Shown one piece after another: positions 27,669 through 38,101 of a DNA stretch of 64,000 nucleotides. Location: contig CAWBSY010000015.1 in the NCBI GenBank assembly GCA_963791575.1, positions 1-64,000 on the forward strand. Reading direction: 5' to 3'. The translations under genes were made by a program, and so were the position numbers. Within the stretch, counting starts at the first letter, position 1. Each line of letters opens with the position of its first letter. The notes under the pieces are model-generated. The model had not been told where the DNA came from. It saw only the letters and a program-made list of their open reading frames with translations, and made no database searches. Source of the DNA: JAOAPG01 sp963791575 (GTDB lineage: Bacteria > Acidobacteriota > Terriglobia > Terriglobales > Acidobacteriaceae).

Positions 27669-28079
27669 TATTTGCCTTTCTTAATACAAACGAAGTAACC
27701 AGTTCAGATTACTGGAGGGCATCTCGCGGTTACGAGGCCCCTCAATTTGACCCTAATTCCAGAGCACGTTGCCGCAGTTGGCATTAGGCTGACGCGCCCC
27801 TGTTTACCACCGGAACCAGGTAAGGCTCGAAACTACTTCTGGCTGCAATCCGAACCGGATGCAGCACTTAGCTTGGCCAGAGATGTTTGGAAACTTCCGC
27901 AACGGTAACAAAGTAGGTTCCTCCTGTCAACGCCTGAGGCCCTTAGAATCCGTTACCAAGGATGGGTAACAAGCTTGACCTTAGGCCGATTTGGTGCTCG
28001 TCCGATTGCCCTCCCGATTCGGGATTAGCTCCCGGCCACCATGAATTTCGCCCCGGAAACCGCGCGGGGCAAAGGATAG
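27669..28079. other. Long divergent intergenic region, possibly structured
   Basis: 410 bp between the divergent M23 and thiL starts. It contains several short complementary pairs: GTTACC (27953) with GGTAAC (27965), CCCGATTCGGG near 28012, and GCTGCAATCC/GGATGCAGC near 27843. A minus-strand GGAGGAACC resembles one conserved box of c-di-AMP riboswitches, but the other boxes are not found. I do not call a riboswitch. Confidence 0.35.
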
Positions 28080-29165
28080 ATGGAGTACTTTCGAAGGCGG
28101 TTGCCCTCTTCCTGGGCCGAATTTAGCGGCTGCTGGGGAAAGGCTGGCGGATGCCAGTCGGAGATTTTGGGGCGACCCCCGCTTGCCGGATATTATGATC
28201 TGGCCTTGCCATCATCCGAAAAAGCGCTACTGGCTCGAATTCGACGAAAGGCTTTGATGGGCTCTGCCGTGACTGCCGGCATCGGCGATGATTGCGCCGT
28301 AGTGAAAATCCCCAAGGGACACGAAGCTTTGGTCACCACTGATTTCAGCCTTGAGGGAGTTCACTTTCGGCGGGAATGGCATTCGGCGGAAGTTGTTGGA
28401 CATCGCTGCTTAACGCGCGGATTGAGTGACATTGCCGCCATGGGGGGAGTGCCGCTTGCGGCTTTCGTTTCTCTGGCATTACCTCGAAAGCTGCCACAGT
28501 CGTGGGTAGACGGGTTCTATCAAGGGCTGTTCAAACTGGCCGGAGACTTCTCAGTGACTCTTGCTGGAGGCGATACGGCGGAATCGCCAAGTGGTGTGAT
28601 GGCGGACATTATTTTGCTTGGGTCGGTGCCTAAGGGCAAAGCGGTTTTGCGATCGGGAGCGCGACCAGGAGATCGAATCTATGTGACCGGTTCTTTAGGC
28701 GGATCGACAGCGGCGTTGGATCTGCTGCTTTCTGACAAGAAAAAGAAGCTTCGTCCGGAAGATTTTCCGGCTCATTTTTTTCCATTACCGCGAGTTGAAG
28801 TTGGACGTATCTTGCGGGAGAAAGCACTCGCTTCCGCCATGATTGACGTCAGTGACGGGCTGTCTACTGATCTTGCACACATTTGTGAGGAAAGCGGCGT
28901 CGGAGCAGAAATTGAAGCATCGGCGATTCCTCCTGGGAGGATTGGAAAGCTAGCTCGAGAAGTAGAGCTACGTTTCGCTCTGCATGGCGGAGACGATTAT
29001 GAGTTGCTGTTTACTGCATCTAGCAGCAATCGCATCCCGAGTGCAATCACGGGCGTGCCCATTACTGAGATCGGACGGATTACTCGGCGGAAGGAAATTA
29101 TTCTGCGAGAGCGAAATGGCAAACAAGCGCCGCTGAAGCCACAAGGGTGGGAGCATTTTAAATAA
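28080..29165 (+). CDS. thiL: Thiamine-monophosphate kinase
   Basis: Phosphorylates thiamine monophosphate to the diphosphate cofactor. The core is clear: GIGDDCAVVKIPKGHEALVTTD (N-terminal metal/ATP motif), HRCLTRGLSDIAAMGG, LAGGDTAES, YVTGSLGGS and MIDVSDGLSTDLAHI (AIRS-type motifs). The ThiL core begins at about residue 45 (SSEKALLARIRRKAL). The first ~40 residues from ATG 28080 are not family-like, so the true start may be an internal TTG near 28206, or that part may hold a frame error. AAAGGAT precedes the ATG at 28080. No other thiamin gene is adjacent. Confidence 0.88.
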   Translation: MEYFRRRLPSSWAEFSGCWGKAGGCQSEILGRPPLAGYYDLALPSSEKALLARIRRKALMGSAVTAGIGDDCAVVKIPKGHEALVTTDFSLEGVHFRREWHSAEVVGHRCLTRGLSDIAAMGGVPLAAFVSLALPRKLPQSWVDGFYQGLFKLAGDFSVTLAGGDTAESPSGVMADIILLGSVPKGKAVLRSGARPGDRIYVTGSLGGSTAALDLLLSDKKKKLRPEDFPAHFFPLPRVEVGRILREKALASAMIDVSDGLSTDLAHICEESGVGAEIEASAIPPGRIGKLAREVELRFALHGGDDYELLFTASSSNRIPSAITGVPITEIGRITRRKEIILRERNGKQAPLKPQGWEHFK

Positions 29166-29180
29166 CTCGGTCGATGTAGC

Positions 29181-29225
29181 GACGGGCGTCCCTTCGGCTG
29201 CGCTCAGGGCACACTCTCGCCCGTC
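29181..29225. repeat. REP-like palindrome
   Basis: GACGGGCG and CGCCCGTC separated by 29 nt including CCTTCGGCTGCGCTCAGGG, downstream of thiL. Same family as 21098 and 58011. Confidence 0.7.
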
Positions 29226-29320
29226 CGCTAGGATTCAACAGGATTTCTCGATGTGACTTTAGTGCACTCCTAAAGTTACTTTCTCTGGGGATTCCATCCT
29301 TGAGGAACTAGATTAAATGC

Positions 29321-29905
29321 ATGTCTCTCCCTCGATTCGCGAGTTTGATGGTGGTTGTAATCACGATGGCATTTGGCGCTTTTGCTTTACAGAATGCGCC
29401 TACGCCGGCTCCGATTGTTGATAACGATTTTATTCAGAAGCAGTTCGGCTCAACTTGCACGCTGCTGGACAGCGCGCCGCTCAAGGCAGACTTGGACGGA
29501 GACGGCATCGAGGACATCGTCATAGCCGCGCGCTGTAAGAATCCCTTACTGGATGAAGCGGAAAATAATTTCAAGGTCGAGGATCCATTCGCCAGCTTTT
29601 TCGGATACGGCAATCCTAAAATCGCCACTCAGTTTTCTACCGACGTTCCCGAACGCCGCGGCATTTCGTTGTTGATCATTCATGGCTCCGGAGCCGATGC
29701 CTGGCACTCTGCGACTCCGAAAAGCAAGTTCGTCATCATCGATTTGCCATTCAAACAGTACAGCCTTAAAAAAATGAGATTTAAGAAGAAAAAGACGGTC
29801 ATGGCCATCTACGTGGAAGAAACCGGCGCCGACCAGATGACGTCAGCCCTTTTCTGGGATGGCAAGAAATACCGCTACGCGCCGCTCGGCGCGAGCATGG
29901 AATAG
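29321..29905 (+). CDS. Secreted hypothetical protein with a calcium-loop-like motif
   Basis: This 194-residue protein has TTGAGGAAC before the ATG and a signal peptide (MVVVITMAFGAFAL, cleaved around QNAP). After STCTLLDSAPLKADLDGDGIEDIV comes the only recognisable motif: DLDGDGIEDIV is a DxDxDG calcium-binding-like loop as in FG-GAP/VCBS-type repeats. A later lysine-rich stretch (KKMRFKKKK) separates two beta-rich parts. Function unknown. Confidence 0.65.
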   Translation: MSLPRFASLMVVVITMAFGAFALQNAPTPAPIVDNDFIQKQFGSTCTLLDSAPLKADLDGDGIEDIVIAARCKNPLLDEAENNFKVEDPFASFFGYGNPKIATQFSTDVPERRGISLLIIHGSGADAWHSATPKSKFVIIDLPFKQYSLKKMRFKKKKTVMAIYVEETGADQMTSALFWDGKKYRYAPLGASME

Positions 29906-29965
29906 CCAAGAACAGGCTTCAGGATTTAGAATGCTGGGCGTTTTCGAAGCAAAAGGAAATCCGCG

Positions 29966-30826
29966 TTGTCACCGACAGAGCAGGACCGGAAGTGGACTCG
30001 CTCGAAAGCGATCATCTTCGACTTTGACTTCACCCTTGCGGATTCTTCCAGAGGCATTGTGGAATGTGTCGGGTGCGCACTTCAAGAGCTCGGGTTTCCG
30101 ATTCCACCCGCTGAGCAAGTAATGGACACCATTGGCCTATCGCTGGCGGAAACATTTAATCGCTTGACTGGACGAAGTGGCTCTGAGATCGCGGCTCATT
30201 TTGCCCGCTGCTTCCATCAACGTGCTGATCAGGTGATGGATAACCTTACCGTGGTATACGAGTACGTGCGGCCGATGCTGGAGTCGCTCCGCACAGACAA
30301 TATCCGAGCGGGAGTTGTGTCAACCAAGCTGAATTATCGCATCAGAAACATTTTGAAGAGAAACAGTCTAGACCATTTCTTTGACGCCATTGTCGGTGCC
30401 GACAATGTTGCCAAGAGCAAACCCGATCCAGAGGGACTGTTATTGGCGTTGAAAAGTTTGGACGTCAACGCATCGGCTGCGCTTTACGTAGGGGATCACA
30501 TCGTGGATGCGGAGGCTGCCCAAGCGGCGGGGGTGGGCTTTGTTGCTGTTCTGTCTGGCCGCCACGTGCGAAACCAGTTTGATAAAGTTCCCCGCGTAGC
30601 AATTCTGGAAACCGTGCAGCAGCTTCCCGCCGTTCTGGGTTTGCGTGAGAAGAGTGAAGAGAGGATCGTGAAGTGGTCGCTGACGCTGCTAGATTTCCGT
30701 TTAGCTCATCACCTTCACCTTTTCCTTTGTCTCAATTCCCCAAATCTGTACCAATCAGCCCATCAGCGGTCTAACAGAAGTGTTAGGCATCCTTATACCC
30801 TCATCCACTCATTCCCCGGCTCTTAG
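29966..30826 (+). CDS. HAD-superfamily hydrolase (phosphoglycolate phosphatase-like)
   Basis: TTG start with AGGAAAT upstream. HAD motif I is IIFDFDFTLADSS (nucleophile D in DFDFT), motif II VVSTKLN, motif III KSKPDPEG and motif IV YVGDHIVDAEAA. The cap domain between I and II is helical (type C1), as in phosphoglycolate phosphatases and PpaX. The natural end is expected near QLPAVLGL (about residue 225). The remaining ~60 residues are low-complexity and poorly protein-like, so a frame error or read-through near 30645 is suspected. The substrate is unknown. Confidence 0.82.
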   Translation: MSPTEQDRKWTRSKAIIFDFDFTLADSSRGIVECVGCALQELGFPIPPAEQVMDTIGLSLAETFNRLTGRSGSEIAAHFARCFHQRADQVMDNLTVVYEYVRPMLESLRTDNIRAGVVSTKLNYRIRNILKRNSLDHFFDAIVGADNVAKSKPDPEGLLLALKSLDVNASAALYVGDHIVDAEAAQAAGVGFVAVLSGRHVRNQFDKVPRVAILETVQQLPAVLGLREKSEERIVKWSLTLLDFRLAHHLHLFLCLNSPNLYQSAHQRSNRSVRHPYTLIHSFPGS

Positions 30827-31125
30827 TCGGCCAATAAGCCGCTCACTAGGCGACCCATTGAACAGTTAGGGCGGAGGTTCAGTTGCCAAAGGGTTATGGG
30901 GAGATAGGTAGCCTTTTAGGTTTTAGGCTTTAGGGTCTAGTCGTCAGGCTTTAGCTCCCAACAAATAGAGGAAATTGTCATTTTTGTGCGCTACTGGTCA
31001 TTCTGTGTGCCACTTTAGCGTGCCCTTGCGAGTGAAGGTAAGTCGAAGGGATCTGCTTGTCGGTTTTCTTCCAAATTCTCTTTCACCCACTGCAACTTTT
31101 CCCCGCTCGCCTATAATTCAGCACC
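30827..31125. other. Intergenic stretch with TTTTAGG simple repeats
   Basis: About 300 bp, no gene. It holds imperfect repeats of GGCTTTAG/GGTTTTAG at 30910-30955. Nothing else was recognised. Confidence 0.5.
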
Positions 31126-32676
<1,551 letters not shown>

Positions 32677-32719
32677 GATTTTTGTTGGCGAGTGCGTTGC
32701 CCGCCTTAACAGCGAAGGC

Positions 32720-33040
32720 CTACTCGTTCGAGGGAGGTAGCGGCAGCATCGATCCATGCCGAACGTGCAATACATAAACTGATCTGTCTACAATGGTGAA
32801 CAGAAACCGGTATGTCCCCCGGTTGCCCGAACCAAAAAGCAACTGACGGATGGGCTTGCGAAAGGAAAGACTCTCCGGAGCCAATGGACAACGCTCTGGA
32901 TGATGGTCCAAGCTATCGACCGCTCGCTCGGCACGGTCTAGCCAATCATCAGCCGCACGCGGCGCCTGCTTAAAGAGGTTCGCATGAATTGTTCTGAGAT
33001 TAAGCCTCGCGATGGGAGTCAGGACGACGCGATAGCTCAT
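32720..33040 (-). CDS. RelE/ParE-family toxin
   Basis: This 106-residue protein has the RelE/ParE fold signature: YRVVLTPIARLNLRTIHANL, then AADDWLDRAERAVDSLDHHPERCP, the strand IRQLLFG and YRFLFTIVDRSVYVLHVRHG. RelE-type toxins cut mRNA at the ribosome and ParE types poison gyrase; which applies is not decided by sequence. Its start overlaps the antitoxin stop by four bases (ATGA), so the two are translationally coupled. RH and RHG at the end fit RelE-like catalysis. Confidence 0.85.
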   Translation of the reverse strand: MSYRVVLTPIARLNLRTIHANLFKQAPRAADDWLDRAERAVDSLDHHPERCPLAPESLSFRKPIRQLLFGSGNRGTYRFLFTIVDRSVYVLHVRHGSMLPLPPSNE

Positions 33041-33321
33041 TTCCTCGATCGCGTCTCACGCCTTATCTCGTCGAAAACTTCTTTGGCCGGTTGACCCAGG
33101 CCTTGCTCGGCCTCCAGAAGTCCCTGACGGATGTTGGTAATTGCGTCAAGGTGATCAGCCACCTGCTGGTAATCTTTGGCATCGAGGAGCACAACCTCTG
33201 CTTTGCCATTCACGGTGAGCACGAGCGGACGCCCCGTTTTCCTCATGCGCTTCATCAGGCCGGAGGAGTTCCGCTTGAACGTGGTGAGGGAATGAATGTC
33301 CTGGGTAACATCAATCATCAT
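33037..33321 (-). CDS. Phd/YefM-family antitoxin
   Basis: This 94-residue protein has an N-terminal DNA-binding part (DVTQDIHSLTTFKRNSSGLM), then RKTGRPLVLTVNGKAEVVLLDAKDYQQV, the Phd/YefM signature. The C-terminal helix (LLEAEQGLGQPAKEVFDEIR) would wrap the toxin. It is directly upstream of the toxin and overlaps it by four bases. The first of two consecutive ATG codons overlaps an ATGCTA/TAGCAT dyad, a likely autoregulation site. Confidence 0.87.
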   Translation of the reverse strand: MMIDVTQDIHSLTTFKRNSSGLMKRMRKTGRPLVLTVNGKAEVVLLDAKDYQQVADHLDAITNIRQGLLEAEQGLGQPAKEVFDEIRRETRSRK

Positions 33322-33334
33322 GCTATTTTAGCAT
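33320..33334. promoter_or_regulatory. Dyad at the antitoxin start, candidate autoregulatory operator
   Basis: ATGCTA and TAGCAT form a perfect 6-bp inverted repeat with a TTT centre, and a third AGCAT follows at 33341. Phd-type antitoxins bind short palindromes at their own promoter; binding here is inferred. Confidence 0.5.
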
Positions 33335-34367
33335 TATCTCAGCATTTGATTCGATGTCAAGGCAGTCAGCTGGGAAAATGCTGGAGACCAGCGCGACCAA
33401 GAACCCAGCGTAGAAAAGCAGTATATCGAGATTTTTAAAGATATGTTATCCTCAGATTGGCATTCGCTGTGTCACAATCGACGAACTTCGCAGGAAGCAC
33501 ATTGTCCTTCTTCTTTCCAAGTAAGGCAGACTCCGGCTCGGTGCACTTTCAGGGTAGCGCTTCGAGCCCGCCCTTGAAAGCTCCGAGATTCCGGCAGAAG
33601 ACGATTATGCGGTGCAGGATGCGACGCGAAGCAGTTCGCCTTTAGCTCTGCGGGAACAGTATTGCCAACGAGCAGAGCGAATTCGATACCGGAATGTGAG
33701 AACAAGTAATTATGATGTCCGGATGCGGATCCTCGATACGGATAACAGAAATTGATCGGTGTTAACGGGCGGTGGAATGACGCCGACCACCAACGCCATT
33801 TTCTCCGGCACGAATACTTCGCCGCGTAGAATACACGTAACAATTGCCTATTGCCGAGTTCAATAAGGAGCGTTGTTTCCTCTCAGAAGGGCGGATACCG
33901 TCCGAAGTGATTACCACCGCGAAATGAGCGAGCTTGGGGAGTCGATCCTGGGAATTCGTGACGCAGCGTATGCCCTCACGTCGATCTGTCACGTCAGGCA
34001 GAATCTCTGGAGTAGTTCAATAGCGGGAATGTTCCGTCGATTTTCGCAAGCAATGGCAGAACTTAAGTTCTCGCCCTCACGACCTGTAAGCCGTCACACC
34101 CATCGCAGAGAAGAGGGTGCTGAGCGTCGGCGGACTGCATGATCCTGTGCTGGATACGAAGAAGATCGTCATCGGGTCCGGACAGATCGGAAGAAACGAC
34201 GAGTCGTAGATCGGCTATCCACAGAGGCCTTCTTCGCGCAGCGGCTGAAAAAAGTCGAGGATTCAACGAGGCCGATTTCCCATCCAAAAGTCGTTGGTCT
34301 AGTAATTGTATGAGCGTCGCATAAGGCACCCAACGACATAGTCACTAATTCCGGGAGAAAAAGAAGC
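33335..34367. other. Gene-poor 1-kb stretch in accessory region
   Basis: No convincing gene between the toxin-antitoxin pair and the DUF5131 gene. Short minus-strand frames of 75-120 codons exist, but their composition is poor and no motif is recognised. A decayed or frame-damaged gene around 33470-33990 is possible. Confidence 0.4.
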
Positions 34368-35207
34368 ATGATAATGTCACTCAACTCCCACATCGAGTGG
34401 ACCGACGCCACGTGGAACCCCGTCCGCGGCTGCACAAAAATTAGTCCCGGTTGCAAGCATTGTTATGCCGAGACGTTTGCGGAGCGTTTTCGCGGCGTCA
34501 AGGGACATCCTTACGAGCAAGGCTTTGACCTGCGCTTAGTTCCGCATAAGCTCGCCGAGCCTTTCGCGTGGCGCTCCCCTAAGCTGGTCTTTGTAAATTC
34601 GATGAGCGATCTATTTCAGCCCGGAGTTCCTGACGAATACATTGAGGCCGTATCTCGAGTAATGGTCAAGGCGAACTGGCACACGTACCAGGTTTTGACC
34701 AAAAGGTCGGAGAGTTTAAACAAACTCTTAAGCGGTCGCCTGCGCTTCGCGGCGCAAGCGGAAAACGTATGGTGGGGAGTCAGTGTCGAGGACAAAAAGT
34801 ACGGACTGCCCAGAATCGATCATCTACGAAACACGCCTGCCAGAGTGCGGTTCCTGTCCGTCGAACCGTTGTTAGAAGACTTGGGTGAGATAGATCTCTC
34901 GGGCATTCATTGGGTGATCGTTGGCGGGGAAAGCGGCCCCGGAGCACGTCCCATGAAAAAAGATTGGGTGATCTCAATTCGCGAGCAATGCGAAGCAGCG
35001 GGAGCCAAATTCTTCTTCAAGCAATGGGGCGGAGTTAGAAAGGTCAAAAACGGGAGAGAGTTGGAGGGCCGGACTTATGACGAATATCCCGAGCGAGTTG
35101 TCGCGCCAGTCCCCGATCGTATGGGTTGCCTAGCATTCGCCGAGAGTGTTTTGAAACCATTCAGAGGAATGCTCAAACGAAAACATTTAGTGCAGGTAAC
35201 TGCCTGA
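34368..35207 (+). CDS. DUF5131 / phage Gp37-Gp68 family protein
   Basis: This 279-residue protein starts IEWTDATWNPVRGCTKISPG, followed by GCKHCYAETFAER, the cysteine cluster (C, C, C) typical of the Gp37/Gp68 family. It continues with FVNSMSDLFQPGVPDE, TYQVLTKRSE, ENVWWGVSVEDKKY, RFLSVEPLLEDLG and HWVIVGGESGPGARPM. The fold is thought to be radical SAM-like and members are found in phages and islands, often next to a TcmP-type partner. No TcmP partner is seen here. Biochemical function is unknown. It stands alone between two gene-poor stretches. Confidence 0.88.
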   Translation: MIMSLNSHIEWTDATWNPVRGCTKISPGCKHCYAETFAERFRGVKGHPYEQGFDLRLVPHKLAEPFAWRSPKLVFVNSMSDLFQPGVPDEYIEAVSRVMVKANWHTYQVLTKRSESLNKLLSGRLRFAAQAENVWWGVSVEDKKYGLPRIDHLRNTPARVRFLSVEPLLEDLGEIDLSGIHWVIVGGESGPGARPMKKDWVISIREQCEAAGAKFFFKQWGGVRKVKNGRELEGRTYDEYPERVVAPVPDRMGCLAFAESVLKPFRGMLKRKHLVQVTA

Positions 35208-36203
35208 AGGTCCCTAGCTGGCGCGGTCACTTCCCACATCGACCCCCAACATCAGCTTAGGCGACAGTTCTGCGATGCGAGCGGGCTTTAGCTGCTGTTT
35301 TTTTCGACTGCTTCTCCCCGCAACTTGTCGATAATTATTTGGGCTGTCCGCGAAGTCCAGCATCAAGCCTCTTGGCGGAATGGAAATCAGGGGGAGGGCT
35401 ATTTCACTATTCGCCAAGAGGCGTCGCTGTGTTCGCGTCGGATCCTTTGAAGAACGATCCTTAATCGCACGAGGTTGAGGAGAGAGCAGTAGCATTGGTC
35501 AGATCGGGGAGACATCGACTCAAGCTATTTGAATACAAATTCAGTTTAGAAATTAAGAGTCCCGAAGTGATGTTGAACTCATTCGTCACTGTCGGTAGTT
35601 CGCTTTTAAACCCTTGCGGACCCTCATTCGTTCCCTTGCGGGTGAACGCGATCTCACTTGGGTTCCGGGCTAACCGCCAACCGGACAAACTTGCTCAACG
35701 CCTCGGGACTCAGTTTCCTTCGACTGGCGCCTCGTTTCGTCTTTATAGCGCCTGCTTTAGATTCTTACGTAACCCTCTCCGCCTTTCGTCTTGCGACGCC
35801 GCAGAGCGATCTCGCTTGAAGTTCCAGAGCTGCACTAACCAGTTTCAACTTCAGAGCCGTGTCAAAGAACGATTGTGTTTGTACTCCTTCTATTTTCAGA
35901 GTCAACAAAAATGAAACGTTCGTATCTGCTTTGATTAGAGCGATGTGCAGCGAGTCCACAACCGACTGACCGGATTTTGTGCAGTGCGGAAAAGATAGTT
36001 CGCAAAATCAGCACAGACCTCCCGTATTTCGATGGAATTACTGCAATCTTGTATCGCGAGCAGTGTTCTCCGGCTGTGTGGAAAATTAGTTTTCATCCTT
36101 GATTAACGGGGATTCGCAATATTTAGTTTTCTCCATACCGCTCAAGAATGAATCATTCTTGAGCCATCGATGTTTGGGATTTCTCCAATGCTAGGATAGG
36201 CAC
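35208..36203. other. Gene-free 1-kb stretch
   Basis: No supported gene. Plus and minus frames up to ~140 codons have no recognisable motif and unusual composition. The right end carries a possible promoter and the 25-bp dyad listed separately. Confidence 0.45.
36140..36164. promoter_or_regulatory. 25-bp perfect dyad before the ABC ATPase gene
   Basis: GCTCAAGAATGA and TCATTCTTGAGC face each other across one A, 39 bp before the start codon. A one-base centre makes it a poor RNA hairpin but a good homodimeric protein-binding site. TTGATT at 36100 could be a -35 box upstream. The regulator is unknown. Confidence 0.55.
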
Positions 36204-37241
36204 TTGCTTCCGCTGCTCGATGTCCGGAATCTCTCTGTCCATTTCCCGGCACAGAGCCATGCTTCTGGCACGGGATCATCGTCTGCCGCGGTTCGCGATC
36301 TCAGCTTCACGATTGCCCCCGGCGAAGTTTTGGGATTGGTCGGCGAATCCGGTTCGGGCAAGTCCGTTACTTCACTGGCGCTAATGAGGCTGCTTCCACC
36401 TCAAGCAAAAATTCAAGGCGAAATCCTTTTCGCGAATGGCGGAGCAGCGCAGAATCTACTCCAACTTCCCCCAGAACAGATGCGTCAGCTACGCGGCTCG
36501 CAGATCGCAATGATCTTCCAGGAACCGATGACCGCATTAAATCCCGTGATGCGAGTGGGAGACCAAATCGCCGAAGCCGTCACTGCGCACGGACAAGTCA
36601 CGAACAGCGAAGCCTGGACCCGGGCAGTCGCCGCGATGAATGACGTGGCTATTACCGATGCCGAGCGTCGCGCCCGCGACTACCCCCACCAGCTTTCCGG
36701 AGGAATGCGGCAGCGCATCATGATTGCGATGGCAATCGTGAACCGTCCAAAACTGCTTATCGCAGACGAGCCCACCACCGCGCTCGACGTCACCATTCAG
36801 GCGCAAATCCTCGAATTGCTGGCGGACCTGCGCGTCAAATTTGGATTGACCATGCTCTTCATCTCCCATGATCTGGCTGTCGTATCCCAAGTGGCGGATC
36901 GGGTCGCGGTCATGTACGCAGGCAATCTGGTCGAATTGGGGAGGAAGACTGATATCTTCCATGCTCCGGCGCATCCCTACACGCGTGGACTTTTGAATTC
37001 GGTGCCAACGCTTGCCACTGATCGAACTCGTCCGCTAAGAACAATCGAAGGCACGGTTCCTGCACCACACGCGCTGCCAATCGGATGTCCCTTTGAAGCC
37101 CGCTGCGAATTCAGGATTCCGCAATGCAGTGAAAACCTCCCTCCACTGATTGAAGTTGGTAAGGATCACTGGGCGAGATGTCCGGTGGTCAATGCAGTTC
37201 CATTTGCACCCGATCCTTTTCGCCGCGAGATACAAGGATGA
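36204..37241 (+). CDS. Oligopeptide/dipeptide-type ABC transporter ATP-binding protein
   Basis: This 345-residue protein has Walker A GLVGESGSGKSVTS, Q-loop IFQEPMTALNPVM, signature DYPHQLSGGMRQR, Walker B KLLIADEPTTALD and switch His ISHDLAVVSQVAD. The C-terminal oligo_HPY part has HPYTRGLLNSVP, then CPFEARCEFRIPQC, whose cysteines bind an Fe-S cluster in some homologues. This is a DppD/OppD-type protein. It should power import of peptides or similar solutes, but no permease, binding protein or second ATPase gene is adjacent. TTG start after AGGATAGG. Confidence 0.9.
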   Translation: MLPLLDVRNLSVHFPAQSHASGTGSSSAAVRDLSFTIAPGEVLGLVGESGSGKSVTSLALMRLLPPQAKIQGEILFANGGAAQNLLQLPPEQMRQLRGSQIAMIFQEPMTALNPVMRVGDQIAEAVTAHGQVTNSEAWTRAVAAMNDVAITDAERRARDYPHQLSGGMRQRIMIAMAIVNRPKLLIADEPTTALDVTIQAQILELLADLRVKFGLTMLFISHDLAVVSQVADRVAVMYAGNLVELGRKTDIFHAPAHPYTRGLLNSVPTLATDRTRPLRTIEGTVPAPHALPIGCPFEARCEFRIPQCSENLPPLIEVGKDHWARCPVVNAVPFAPDPFRREIQG

Positions 37242-37318
37242 GTTTCTGGTCGAAGCGCAAAGCGATTCCGCAATAAAGCTCTGGTTGGGTCTATAATCGG
37301 CAATTTGTCCGGTGATGT

Positions 37319-38074
37319 GTGCGCATTCTTCTGCTAAGCGACATTCACGCAAATCTCGAAGCTTTGGAGGCTTGCCTCGATGCGGCCCCAGCCCATGACA
37401 TGGTCGTCAATTTGGGCGACGTTGTTGGATATGGCGCCAGCCCTAATGAAGTCATTGCGCGCTCTCGCGAATTAGGAGAAACGTTCGTCAGGGGAAACCA
37501 CGATAGAGCGGTGGCGGGGCTGACGGATCTGAAAGACTTCAATCCAGTCGCCGCTCTCGCCGCTCTGTGGACCCGCGACCAACTCACGCCGGAGAATCTC
37601 GCATGGTTGCGCGCTCTGCCGCCTGGTCCGATGCAGATCGATGCTCTACCTGACGCGCAGCTCGTGCATGGCTCACCGATTGACGAGGACGAATACGTTG
37701 TCACATTGCAGGATGCAGTCGAGCCGCTGCTCCTTTCATCCGTGCATCTGACGTTGTTCGGTCACACTCATTTGCAGGGATCGTTTTCCGCGGACGGCGA
37801 CAAAGGCGACGCAACGCGTCCGCAGTACAGCACGGTGGGGCGAAGTGAAGCGCTCGAATTTCCTTTGAAGACAGGTGTTCGCTACCTCATTAATCCCGGT
37901 TCAGTCGGGCAGCCAAGGGATGGAGACTGGCGAGCAGCCTTTGCATTAATTGACACGGAAACTCGAATCTTCAGCTTTTGCCGCACGCCCTATAACTTGA
38001 AATCATCCCAAGAGCGAATTCTCGCAGCTAACCTTCCACAACGGTTGGCCACTCGGCTGGCGGCAGGCAGGTAG
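37319..38074 (+). CDS. Metallophosphoesterase (YfcE/ApaH-like)
   Basis: This 251-residue protein has the calcineurin-like fold with all metal motifs: LLSDIHANLEALEACL (D and H), LGDVVGYG, RGNHDRA, and the late VHGSP and FGHTHLQG. It ends with YLINPGSVGQPRDG, typical of the YfcE-like phosphodiesterase/diadenosine polyphosphatase group. Substrate is unknown. GTG start; ribosome site is weak (GGTGATGTG). It follows the ABC ATPase by 77 bp and precedes the S9 peptidase by 27 bp, all on the plus strand. Confidence 0.85.
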   Translation: MRILLLSDIHANLEALEACLDAAPAHDMVVNLGDVVGYGASPNEVIARSRELGETFVRGNHDRAVAGLTDLKDFNPVAALAALWTRDQLTPENLAWLRALPPGPMQIDALPDAQLVHGSPIDEDEYVVTLQDAVEPLLLSSVHLTLFGHTHLQGSFSADGDKGDATRPQYSTVGRSEALEFPLKTGVRYLINPGSVGQPRDGDWRAAFALIDTETRIFSFCRTPYNLKSSQERILAANLPQRLATRLAAGR

Positions 38075-38101
38075 CGTGATAGAGATCGGAAAATATTATT
38101 C

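Noticed and set aside
27800..27960. Possible SRP RNA, 6S RNA or c-di-AMP riboswitch between the M23 and thiL genes
   Set aside because: Only isolated boxes match; the conserved loops of these RNAs could not be found on either strand.
33470..33990. Damaged gene with PilZ-like text
   Set aside because: A few short strands looked suggestive across frames, but no motif could be followed for more than ~20 residues.
35461..35959. Possible small genes on both strands before the ABC ATPase
   Set aside because: Frames are short, lack ribosome sites and show no known motif.
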